A stretch of 64,000 bases of DNA from contig OX393579.1 in the NCBI GenBank assembly GCA_947652605.1, positions 19,737,674-19,801,673 on the forward strand, in the 5' to 3' direction. A program made the translations under genes and the position numbers. Shown here one piece after another: positions 10,457-21,200 of this stretch. The notes below the pieces were generated by a model. The model was not told where the DNA came from and searched no databases. It worked only from the letters and a program-made list of their open reading frames with translations. The stretch is from Elmis aenea. Lineage: Eukaryota; Arthropoda; Insecta; Coleoptera; Elmidae. How positions within the stretch are numbered: the stretch's first letter is position 1; each line of letters begins with the position of its first letter.

Positions 10457-11848
10457 CAGCTGCTTTCCGGCCTAGGCCAGTAACGATGTATTTTCCAGCC
10501 TAAAACTTGATCGAAAACAACTGATTTTCTGGACGAACGCAAAAAAAAATTATTAACGCAGTACTCTTACGGAACAAAAGCCTAACGCACTGACAATACT
10601 GTAGGTACATAGAAAAGGATATTCTAAAAAGTATTCGATTTGAGGATATTATTAATAAGTTTACAAAAGTCAAAATTACAAAACTAAAACGTTGAATTTC
10701 TTAACATAATTTGATATTGATTTTAATTTGAATTTTATATTTTTTTTAACCTCAAACTATAATACAAATTTAAGATAACTTCAAAAACTGTGATTTTTTT
10801 AACAAGTATCACTCTTATTCTTGTTTATATAGGAAGGGTCCCGACTTTCATTTGTATGCCCAGGGCCCAAAAAGCTTTAGATGCGGCTCTGATTTAATGT
10901 TGCCAATACGTAATAAAATACACCTACAAATATATTATGCATTTTTGATAATAATAAATTGTATAACCCATGAAAAAAGCACATAAAAACAAAAAAGAAT
11001 TCTACATTCTTATTCTTAGTAAAATTTATTTTATTTTATTTCTTATTCATTTCCATTCTTTTCTTATTGGTAAAATTAAAATAGTATTTTGACGCTGAAA
11101 TTTCACATGAATAAAATATTTCTGTATTTTTTTACATTTTATTATTATTTGTTTAAATGAATTGTCCGGCACAAATCATTATTATTTTTTTTATTTTCAA
11201 AAATGCTCTCATCAAGTTTCACCAATGAGAGCTAGTTTGACAGCCTGTAAAAAAAAGTCACGTTCTGCCGAATTCAACAGAAATTTACCAAATCTAGCAA
11301 TTTCAGTTATCTATTTTGTAAATATTATCGTGTTAAAAATTATGCATATTCAAGTCTACTTTTAAAAAAATTCAAACTTGCAATAATACCTACAGTTCGT
11401 TTTGCAAAATATATTTGAATATTAAGGGTAGTGCTTTAATTTTAGTAGGTAGGTACTTAATTTTATTATTAATTATTAATAAAAAAATTTATAACATCCA
11501 TAATACGTTTAACTCGTTCTAATAAATTGAACTCCTTCAAACTACAAACTAAATCTCGCTAAAAGCAATTAAATAAGGCCTCAAAGTAAATAGTTAATGC
11601 ACAAACACTTTAATGTTTAGAAATTAATTTTAAAATAAGAAACGCAATTAATTAAAAAATATGCATCACCGTATTACCCGTTAATAGCGCCTACAACTTA
11701 TACTTCTTACAATGCAGTACAAACTACCGACTGTGTACAAATTAACTACGCGCGTAGACTTAACGTACCAAAAATATTCGTATAATACCATCTATGCATA
11801 TTTACTCCGTTTAAACTATTACATAGCATTTTACATTCAAAACTACAA
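10457..11848. other. Upstream region of uroporphyrinogen-III synthase
   Basis: AT-rich. GGGCCCAAAAAGCTTTAG...CGGCTCTG near 10861-10891 resembles a hAT end without a partner. The last 150 bp before 11849 includes TACGCGCGTAGA and is the likely promoter or 5' UTR. No TATA box can be assigned with confidence. Confidence 0.35.
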
Positions 11849-12233
11849 ATGGAAGTGATAAAAAACTGTGTAATGCTTTTAAAATCACAAAAATCTGAAA
11901 ATTCCGATGATAAGTATGAGGTTATGTTAAACGAAAATGGATTTTCTGTTGTGCATCTTACAACAATTGAATTTGCCTATACAAACGTGGAAATATTAAA
12001 GTCCAAGCTAGAAAATCCTGAAAATTATAGTGGCCTAATTTTTGGAAGTCCTAGATGTGTAAATGCCGTAAAAAATGCTTTAAATGGAAGTAACATAAGT
12101 AGCCAATGGCAAATAAACAAAAATTATGTTGTGGGAGAAGCCACATTTAAAGCCGCAAAAGATGAACTGAATCTAATTTGTGATGGTCAAAACACTGGTA
12201 ATGGCAACAATCTTGCGGAATTAATACTTAAAG
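11849..12233 (+). CDS. UROS: UROS exon 1
   Basis: Codes residues 1-128 plus one base. The donor is AAAG|GTAAAA, chosen because it leaves one base to pair with AA at the start of exon 2 (giving Glu). Reading on through the donor would end at a TAA at 12254, which explains an apparent 135-codon frame. Confidence 0.95.
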
Positions 12234-12925
12234 GTAAAATTTTGGTACCTACTTAAAATACACCTGCAAATATTAAACCACACCTGGTTTTACAATCTAA
12301 GATGTATCGTTAAAATCCTGGTGTTCAAATATTTGCTGAAATGCAGTTTTATTTTTTTTCTAACCAATTATCTACTTGAACTTTTTGAAACGTGTTCCTT
12401 ATTCATATACCAAACAAGTACTGACATTTTTAATATGAGTAATATTTATGGTACTTTATATTTTTGCACAAGTGAAATATTAGTTTTGTTTTAGAAAGTA
12501 ACCAATTTGTCAAGCCTTTTCTCTGTCCTTGTAGTAACATAAAAACAGACACTATAAAAAATCGTCTCCAGCAAGAAAACATTGAAATAGATGATGTAAT
12601 TGCATATGAAACTATTGCCAATCCAAACATCGACAAAGAATTTGCAAAAACAACATCGAACTACAAAAGAATACCAGAATATATTGTCTTTTTTAGTCCA
12701 TCTGGAGTGAATAGCACCATCGAGTATATCAAACGACTAAATATAAATTCAATTAAGGTAACAGCACCACATTTAAAATGAATATTTTCTTTAAAATGTC
12801 TTTTTTATTAGTTTATAGCTATCGGACCTACAACAGAAAGTGAAATGATACGGAAAAGTCTAAAAGTAGAAGCAGTTTTAGAAAAACCAACACCACAGCA
12901 TTTAGTAGAATGCCTTTTAAAATAA
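11849..12925 (+). CDS. UROS: Uroporphyrinogen-III synthase (three exons)
   Basis: The enzyme closes and rearranges linear hydroxymethylbilane to uroporphyrinogen III, the fourth step of haem synthesis, in the cytosol. The assembled protein is 253 residues, close to the roughly 260 usual in animals. Visible landmarks follow the animal family: an opening stretch ending in MLLKSQ, ENYSGLIFGSPRCVNAV, a YVVGEAT segment, FLCPCSNIK, a FFSPSGV motif and AIGPTTES near the C-terminus, then PTPQHLVE. Exons are 11849-12233, 12495-12757 and 12812-12925. Junctions are phase 1 and phase 0, and both introns are GT-AG. The ATG at 11849 is the first in frame and begins the family's N-terminal strand. No broken codon was seen. 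No canonical AATAAA lies in the first 150 bp after the stop. Confidence 0.96.
12495..12757 (+). CDS. UROS: UROS exon 2
   Basis: It follows the acceptor TTTTGTTTTAG. The frame opens SNQFVKPFLCPCSNIKTDT and closes NINSIK at the donor AAG|GTAACA. It holds the hinge and the FFSPSG motif of the second lobe. Confidence 0.95.
12812..12925 (+). CDS. UROS: UROS exon 3
   Basis: It starts after TTTTTTATTAG, phase 0, with FIAIGPTTESEM and ends VECLLK then TAA. The intron before it is only 54 bp. Confidence 0.95.
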   Translation, partial: FIAIGPTTESEMIRKSLKVEAVLEKPTPQHLVECLLK

Positions 12926-13165
12926 TTTTATTTAGGAAATTATCTCATTGTTAATAAGTTGTTTTATTGTATTGAATATTTAAGTTGGTTGTGATAAAAT
13001 TTAACTAAACGTTTTTGTTTTGTTATACCTACTACCAATTTTAAAAACTACTTGTTTCGGGAAAATGAGGGTACATACAGAGGCTTTAAATTCGATTGCA
13101 ATAATTAAAACAAAACAAAAATGAACTGTGTTCATAACATTTAAGTCTATAAATTATGAAATATA

Positions 13166-13690
13166 CAGGGTGTTTCTTAAATATTGCAAACAAATTCGGG
13201 AGGTGATTCCTTATCGAAAATTAAAAGGGGTCTTTCATATAAAATGTTTTCCTTAGAGGTCACCTTTCGGAGTTACACCCCCCTAAAAGGGAGCGGTAAA
13301 ATTGGGTTTTTATTTTATTTCTCAAATTTAGATAAATGTAAAATACTATTTGGTAGATGTTTTATACTTAATAATAGATTTCCCATAGTAATATTTTTAA
13401 TCATCTCCCACTTTCACAGGGGGCTGAAAAGTGCGACCCCTGTTTTTTTAATCCGAACTTTTTGGTGGGTTGAAGTTTTGCAATTAAAAAAAATTTAAAG
13501 CTTGATTTATTTGGAAATCATTTTTTGTTTAACTTTTCTCGTGAAACCTACCGTTTTTGAGTAAAAAATAAAATAAACATGAACCATAAATACACCAATA
13601 TAAAACAATTCATTTTGGTGGTTGCCATAAACAAACCATGGTAACCACCAAAATGACTCGTTTTATATTGATATATTTGATAGTTCATGT
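13166..13690 (+). mobile_element. Half palindromic mariner-like element (TTTCTTAAATA family)
   Basis: The left tip CAGGGTGTTTCTTAAATATT follows TA. The body matches the left arm of the complete copy at 27268 (GGAGGTGATTCCTTATCG, TTTCGGAGTTACACCCC, GTGCGACC blocks). The opposite arm is almost missing. A short hairpin near 13600-13675 (GGTTGCCAT and ATGGTAACC) marks the start of the turn. Confidence 0.75.
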
Positions 13691-14119
13691 TTATTTATTT
13701 TATTTACTCAGTTACTCAGATAACTCAAATAACACTCAGATGGGGAGCACTTTCTTGGTATAAAACTATTTATTAACAATTACTTAACACTTGGCTTTAA
13801 TAATACAAATATCTAATAATGGATTTCACACAAGTCATTCTCACTCACAATAATGCAAATCAATACAATAGTCAAATGAAAGCAATAAAAAATGATAACT
13901 TACATTGGATTTATAGAAGCACAAAGATAGCGGACTGTAGGGCCAACTGCCCTCAAAGGCAGGCCAAATGGAGTAGCCACCAAAAGCGGCCTGCGTGGAG
14001 TAGACAGATAAACATTAAATCTTCGCTTAAATACTAACTACGTACTGGGGGTACTTTCGCCTGAGTTTTGGCTACACAACGGTAATTGAAAAAATCTAAC
14101 GAACTTTACAAGTACAGCT
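13691..14119. other. Unassigned, possibly LTR-like
   Basis: On the minus strand the stretch opens TGTGTAGCC at about 14078 and contains TATAAATCC and AATAAATAG, an arrangement reminiscent of a solo LTR. No target duplication or internal retrotransposon sequence was found, so it is left unassigned. Confidence 0.25.
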
Positions 14120-14678
14120 CTTACAAAATTTACTTAAAAACTCTGATTGTGACAATATTGTAATAACTTATTTTTAAAGATAAACTTAACAACCCATACA
14201 TCAATAAATTATCTTTTTAACAGTGTCAGCCAACTACAGCCCACATTAACAATAATGGTGCCTTTCCACGTGAGAGTAAACTACTCTCGATAGCAGCGTC
14301 GCCAAGGATACAGCCCCTGAGAGTAACTCGCGATTGGCTGTATCCTTGGCGACGCTGCTATCGAGAGTAGTTTACTCTCACGTGGAAAGGCACCATAAGA
14401 GAGTTGATGTTTAAATAACAAAAACAAATAAAGATAGATAAAATTTATTAATAAATTTCAAATCGACACAAAAAAGTGTCTCAATAATGTCGAAAAATAT
14501 TTTAAATAAGCAAGTTATAAGCAAAAATTGAATACATAATTTTTTTTATAAATTCTATTGAGATTTTGTTTCATAGAATAAATCGTAGATCATTTTGACT
14601 CATTTAACCAACTTTTTATCTCTTACCGTGTATGCTTTTCGAGATCCCCATGCTGTTTACGATTACTGGGACACCTTG
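14120..14678 (-). mobile_element. Half copy of the 14940 palindrome
   Basis: It matches the right arm of the element at 14940-16444: CAACCCATACATCAAT, AACAAAAACAAAT, ATAATGTCGAAAAATATTTT and GAGATCCCCATGCTGTT blocks in order. It ends GGGACACCTTGCA. A hairpin MITE (14256-14395) has inserted in it. Confidence 0.75.
14256..14395. mobile_element. Hairpin MITE, PIF/Harbinger type, 140 bp
   Basis: A near-perfect palindrome from TGGTGCCTTTCC to GGAAAGGCACCA with a 21-bp loop. TAA flanks both sides (14253-14255 and 14396-14398), the duplication typical of PIF/Harbinger. A sister copy of the same length is at 53522. Confidence 0.88.
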
Positions 14679-14939
14679 CATATGGTACGTTTTTGTTCTT
14701 TAAGTTTATATGCAATTAGGATCTTCATATTCAAACTCGAGATACATAGGGTGGCCAAATTAATATACTCGTTAAAGTTTCGTCATTTTTTAAGACTTAC
14801 TGCATAAAAATTACTGCAATGTCAACCATGACTGCTATTTAAAATAACAAAATTTGGTGTTATATATTGGTATTGTTATACTCAAATGTTTAGGTTAAAA
14901 AAAAAATAATAATTTTTCGTTATTCATGTAATCATTATA

Positions 14940-16444
14940 CAGGATGTCCCAGGTAACGTGAACAGCATGGGAATCTCGTAAAAGGTAAGAGATACAGAGT
15001 TGGTTAAATGGGTAAGAATGAATGATTTAAGAGCAACTATTCCATGAAAAAACAACTTTAAAAAAATGTAGTTTTTGCGCTATTCGTAAAAAACAAATAA
15101 AATGACGTTTTCGAATTTTGCTTGTAACTTGTTTATTTAAAATCATACCCAAAATATTTTTCGATATTATTAGGACACTTTTTTGCGTAGAATTGAAATT
15201 AGTTAATAAATTTTACCTATTTTCATTTGTTTTTGTTATTTTAACACCAACTTTCTTATTTTAAATACAGGTCGTAGTTGGCTATGACACCATTAAAGAG
15301 ATTTTTTTTCTCGTTTTATTGATGTATGGGTTGTTAGGCTTATTTTTAAAAATAAGCAAGTTATAGCAATATTATTGTATTTGTTAAGTTTAATCAAAGT
15401 GGCCATTGGAAAACAAAACAAAACATCACATAAATAAAGTAGCTGTACATAATTGAACACAAAAAAAAACTTGAATAATTTGAGATATTTTTCAAAAAAT
15501 AATAATTTATGATTTTTTAATTACTATTACTATTAAATCTAAATTATAACAAGCGTTCAAAGTGTAGCCCACTCTCCATGTGCAATACAAATTTGAGATC
15601 TGCACTTTGTAGATAATAATGTTTTCCTAACCATATTTCTTTTTATTTGATAAACTTATGTTAAACTAGCAAACCTTAATTTTTTAATTGTGTTTAACTG
15701 TCTTTTTATGATTAGCTGTTTTAAGAACATTTCATCAAACAAAAAGTAACATGCTTAGGAAAACATTGTTATCTACTAGGTGCCGATCTCAAATTTGCAT
15801 TGCACATGGAGAGTGTGCTACACTTTCAACGCATGTTATAATTTTGATTCAATAGTAACAGTAATTGAAAAATCATAAATTATGTAATTTAAAAAATATC
15901 TTAAATTATTTAGGTTTCTTTGTGTTTAATTAAGTATAGCTAGTTTATTTACGTGATGCTTTGTTTTGTTTTCCAGTGGCCATTTTGATTAAACTTAACA
16001 AATACAATATTGCTATAACTTGCTTATTTTTAAAAATAAACCTAACAACCCGTACATCAATGAAACGAGAAAGTAAATCTCTTTTTAATGGTGTCAAAGC
16101 CAACTACGACCCGTATTTAAAATTAGAAAGTTGATATTAAAATAACAAAAACAAATGAAGATAGGTAAAATTTATTAACTAATTTCAATTCTACGCAAAA
16201 AAGTGTCCTTATAATGTCGAAAAATATTTTGGGTACGATTTTAAATAAGCAAGTTACAAGCAAAAATCGAAAACGTCATTTTTTTGTTTTTTACGAACAG
16301 CCCAAAAACTGTAAATTTTTTCGAGTTTTTTTTTCATGGAATAGTTGCTCTTGAACTATAGATCATTTTGACCCATTTAATCAACGCTGTATCTCTTACC
16401 GTTTACGAGATCCCCATGCTGTTCACGTTAACTGGGACACCCTG
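14940..16444. mobile_element. Palindromic mariner-derived element, 1.5 kb
   Basis: The tips CAGGATGTCCCAGGTAACGT and ACGTTAACTGGGACACCCTG sit between TA and TA. Nearly the whole length folds back on itself, with arms of about 700 bp meeting near 15690. No transposase frame was recognised. Confidence 0.88.
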
Positions 16445-16446
16445 TA

Positions 16447-16860
16447 GACGCTTTCCCAATGAAACTGGGTCACCCTGTAGATTTCATTTTTTATTTTGTC
16501 AAACTTTTTCAAAGGCAGTACCAAATATGTGTTTTATTTATGAAAAGAATGTCCTTAAAAAAATAACTTTCTTAACATCATTCAATACCAGTCATAAATC
16601 AAGTAAATATTTTGTATTATGCAGTTAAAGTAGGTACCTGTAATTAGGTTACTACATAATAAAACAAAATTAGATTTATCATTACAATTTAAACACTTTG
16701 CAACAGTACGCCCATCACTTTTAAGAACTATTTTCAATCATAACTACAGTTGCAACTGTATTTTGTAGAAACTTAATATTCATAATTAAATTGCTTATCA
16801 TTACTTTTTGAATATTCCTATAAAACAAAAAGATTCATTAAATATATTAAAAATAAGAGT
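16447..16860. other. No gene recognised
   Basis: A lone mariner-type tip (GGTCACCCTGTA at 16470-16481) has no partner. The rest is AT-rich. Confidence 0.4.
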
Positions 16861-16861
16861 A

Positions 16862-17604
16862 CAGGGTGGTCTATTTTCGATGCCCATACAGGGTATCTCG
16901 GTTATTAGCAGGGATAGAAAAAAACTAAGTACGTAGTCTCGATTTATTTGTTCGAGAGATATTCATTGCGTAAACAAATTTTTGATATCTTTTTTAATTT
17001 TCGAAATATAGCCAAAAACCGATTTTTGGCAATTTTCAAAAATGTTAATTATCTCGCTTAAACAAGAAGATACAGAAAAACATTTAAGACATTTTTGGCA
17101 CGGTTTTTTGTGCTTAATAAGATAGCGTTGTTCAATTGTTTTTTACTCATATCAATACCGATATATTACACCTAACTTTGTTATTTTAAATGGCAACCAT
17201 AAGCAAATTATATATTTTTGAAAAGCGCAAAAAATAAGCTTTCAATTCATGTCAAAGCCAACTATAGTTGCCATTTAAAATAAGAAAGTTAGGTGTAATA
17301 TATCAATATTCGTATGAGTAAAAAACAATTGAACATCGCTATCTTAATAAGCACAAAAAACCATACCAAAAATGTCTTTAATGTTTTTCTCTATCTTTTT
17401 TTGTAAGCGAGATAATTAACATTTTTGAAAATTGCCAAAAATCGGTTTTTGGCTATATTTCGAAAATTAAAAAAGATATCAAAAATCTGTTTACGGCAAT
17501 GAATTTCTCTCGAACAAATAAATCGAGACTACGTACTTAGTTTTTTTTCTATCTCTGCTAATAACCGAGATACCCTGTATGAGCATCGAAAATAGGCCAC
17601 CCTG
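16862..17604. mobile_element. Palindromic mariner-derived element (GGTCTATTTTCG family)
   Basis: The tips CAGGGTGGTCTATTTTCGAT and ATCGAAAATAGGCCACCCTG lie between TA pairs. The arms are inverted almost to the centre near 17230. A second copy of the family is at 62438. Confidence 0.9.
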
Positions 17605-17692
17605 TACACCAACAGTTGTAGCTATTTTTTATGTGGAAAAGATTCGTTAATGATAAAATAAATTAAATAAAATCATAAAATACAAAATACAC

Positions 17693-17698
17693 TTTATT
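17693..17698 (-). terminator. Polyadenylation signal of the acyltransferase gene
   Basis: AATAAA on the minus strand, about 400 bp past the stop codon at 18099. It is the nearest clear canonical signal downstream; the 3' UTR would be 18098 to about 17680. Confidence 0.5.
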
Positions 17699-18098
17699 GT
17701 TTCATGTTTCAGTGCATTTCTAATGCACATTAATTTATAGAATTTAAATAAACCTACAATCCCAACGTTAACATTGTAACTGTAAAATATAATAAACAGT
17801 CTTATTGTACTCTAATTGAGATTTAACAATCATTATGTGCGATATGTTCAGTAAACTAATGTGAGCTTAACATTACTATATCACAGTTCACGAAACATTT
17901 CAAAACACGTCAAAATCAGTTTGATTTGATCGAATTACCGTTGAAATATGCTACTTTCGGGACAATATTACATTTTATACAAAAATTAGCTAAATCATTA
18001 TAGCCAAGGCACTTATACAAAATTTTAACTATTTTGGTTATTAACAATATTCATGTGTCATGTAATTCTAATAATTTTATGATGGCTTTGGTTTATAG

Positions 18099-18289
18099 CT
18101 ACTGAGCTTGTCTAAATCCATACCTATATCTATCTATCCGTTCACACAGCAACCGTACACTATCACTATCATCATGATTTTCTTTTAAATAATATAGCCG
18201 TAGTTTATTTTCAGCATGGCAATCTAGTATATCCCATTTTTGGTATAATTTTAAAGCATTTTTCACTGAATCACTCGAAACACTCTCTT
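18099..18289 (-). CDS. GPAT1: Acyltransferase exon 10 (C-terminus)
   Basis: It follows TTTTTTTAATTGCAG, reads ESVSSDSVKNALKLYQKW on to GFRQAQ, then TAG. Found through phase and the family's LKLYQKW-like ending; no open frame over 63 codons marks it. Confidence 0.9.
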
Positions 18290-21200
18290 CTGCAATTAAA
18301 AAAACAATTTATTAATAAACATATTAAATATTTTAATCAAGAAATTGGTGTGGCATTATTACTGTAACTTATGTAAACAAAAACAAAAAAAAACACCATC
18401 CGTTGCACCCCCCCCCCTCAATATCCTAAATTATGATTATCTGTTATTTAGTTATAACCTTAATTTTACAGGGTTTTCCAAATTCGAGACTCAACAGGTC
18501 CCTTATCTTGAGAGCTATGAAGTTGGTTAAATTCAGGCAAAGTTAAGTAATTTGGTGCTTAATTCAAATATGAAATGAAATTTATCATAGCCGTCTTAGT
18601 TCAGAAGTTATTCAGGAAAAAAAGGAAAAAGTTATTTTAGCATGTTCTTTATTTTATTTCCTTTATTATCCAAAGATGAAAAATTAGAAACACTTTTTAA
18701 AAGCAACTCCTTATTGTGAAGACAGTGGCGTAGGCAGGGGGGTGTCAGGGGGAGTCAGAACCCCCCCCATAGGTTCGCAATAAGTCGTGATAGAGCCAGA
18801 AAGCGTAAATTTTGTGCTAAAAAAAGGTCTTCGGCTCTTTTTACCGTTTATTAACCTTGCCCCATGATAAAACGACCTAAAAAAATAGGTTCTCAGCTCT
18901 TTTTGCGTTTATGAACCCCCCCATGGAAGCATCCTGGCTATGCCACTGTGTGAAGATAATGATTTAATTAAATTTCATATCAGATGTTTCATCAATTTTG
19001 GAACTGCATCAACTAAGTTTTTTTTTACGGGTGCCATACTGGACTGAAAATGGACTCTGTCAGTTTGCTTCTGTTAGTGTGTAAGGTAACTGGTAACTAC
19101 GAGCTCAGTTCGTCAAGAGTTTTATATGCACAAACTGTTCACCAAAACGTCTGGTTTTTTAAGCAACCTAACAATATGCATATTACAGTGAGGGTTCCTA
19201 TAGCAGAATCATTTTACGAATCCGAATTTTAGATGCTCGAAGTGTTGCCAAAATAAGAAAAACGTAATTGAACGAAATTTGAAAAATATGCGTTTTTAAA
19301 TTTTTTTGATGCGAAAAACTTAATAACTTTCTTATTTATTATCATATCTTGGCGATTTTTAAATTAAATTATTCTCTTCGATAGGCCGAATCGCACTGTG
19401 TAAAAAATTATTCTTTGCAAAATTCTTGTCAAATAACTTTAAAGTGGGACCTCGGAAATTTTGGAAAGCGCGTGGAGCGTAAATTGTCACTGCGAGAACT
19501 TTTTTAATTTTTATAAATAGGTGACTACTATAACGAGACGAAATTGTAACAAAATGTTAACAAAGTTTTTGCCACAAACAGAACTCAGATATCCATGACG
19601 GTTTAAGAGATATGCCCTTTTAAATAAATGTCATTTTTTGGTGACAACTACGATTTTGCCAGTTAAAGGGTTAATGCTCACAAAATAATGATTTTTCGTC
19701 GAAAAATAATAAAGCACAATTGCACAAGTTATAAACTGTCAATGACTACAGCGATTATGTTTTGTTTAGTGAAATACAACAATTTTGTGAAAAAAAAAAA
19801 CTTTAATTTCATTTTTCTCAACAATTTTCCTGCGTATGCTTATTTTTTTAATGCACTATCAGATTTAGAATTAAATTATCTATCACAATCAATTAAAAAA
19901 GTGTAACATGTAATTACAAAAAAAAGTTGACTATCACCAATCTGACATATTTCATCGTAGAAAAAACATTTGAAAGTCATTCGATAGAATTTTTTTTCGG
20001 TTTACAAAAAAAAGGTTTATTGGGGTTACCTTGTTAACTAAAGCCGCGTACTGACCAAAATGAGTTCGCGAACTCGGTTCGCGCACTCGGTTCGCGAACT
20101 TGGTTCGCGAACACGGTTCGGGAACTCGGTTCGCGCACTCAGTTTGCGAACTCTCGTCCATACCAGGTTCGCAAACACGTCCACATCAAAACATTATTGT
20201 GTTCGTAACAGCTCCAAAACAGTTGGTAAAGGGTTTGCGTTTTGTAAATAATTATGTCTTCAAGCTTAGGGCTTATCGATGATAAACACCAACCACAAAT
20301 AACGTGTGCAGTCAGTAATTGAGGTTATGGCAGGCACGAGTTCGCGAACAGCCCCTTTGATGTACCGCCTCAAGAGCGAACTCTGCCCGAACTGGCGAGC
20401 TACTCACGAGCTGTTTGCATACTCCAGGTACACACCGGGTTCGCGAACAGTTCGCGAACAGTTCGCGAACCCGGTGTGTACGCGGCTTAACAAAGTCATA
20501 CGGGTGCGACAGCCAAACTGAATAACCCGGTATTAACCCGCCGTGACTCGCGCTAGTTTTACTAACGTGATGACTCGTGCGGGGTGTTTCTTACACCCCA
20601 TCAGTTTTTCAGACTATTCGTAATTTTTCGTCTAATTTTACTGATATTTTATTTAAAACTATTCATAAAATTATTTCACTTGAATTACTTTATACAAACT
20701 GACGTTTTACTAGTTGTTAATGCAAAATATATTGATAGAGCTGTAACAAAAAAGTATTTTACTCGGGTTAGAAAGAATAAATTATGAAACTAAATTTATT
20801 TTTGTTTACTTATAATTTTTATTATATAAAAATAATTTGGTTATAGAATACACTAAGTAAAATAATAATATCTGCTATTCAGTACCAACACCAGGGCCTA
20901 TCACAGGGGGGGGTAGACGGGACTAATTCCCGGGGCCCGGTGTTGCCAAGGGGGCCCGGATTCGAGCTAATACACAAGATTTTGTTTACAAATACAATTA
21001 AAATTAAATTTAAACCTTTCTAAAAGTAGTGGGGGGCCCGTTGTCTATTGTTCCCCGGGGCCCGAATTTTCTGTGAACTGCCCTGACCAACACGATGTAA
21101 CACGATATAGCGCAGTGTAAGTACCAAGTACCTATCCTAAGGGATAAGTAACGGTACAGCAAGGATAAGTACTGCTAATGACAATTAACCTCCATAACCT

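Noticed and set aside
13741..14078. Solo LTR
   Set aside because: TG...CA-like ends and TATA/AATAAA words, but no target duplication and no internal retrotransposon sequence.
20060..20282. SRTRFA-rich frames
   Set aside because: Translations of TTCGCGAA repeats in a MITE.
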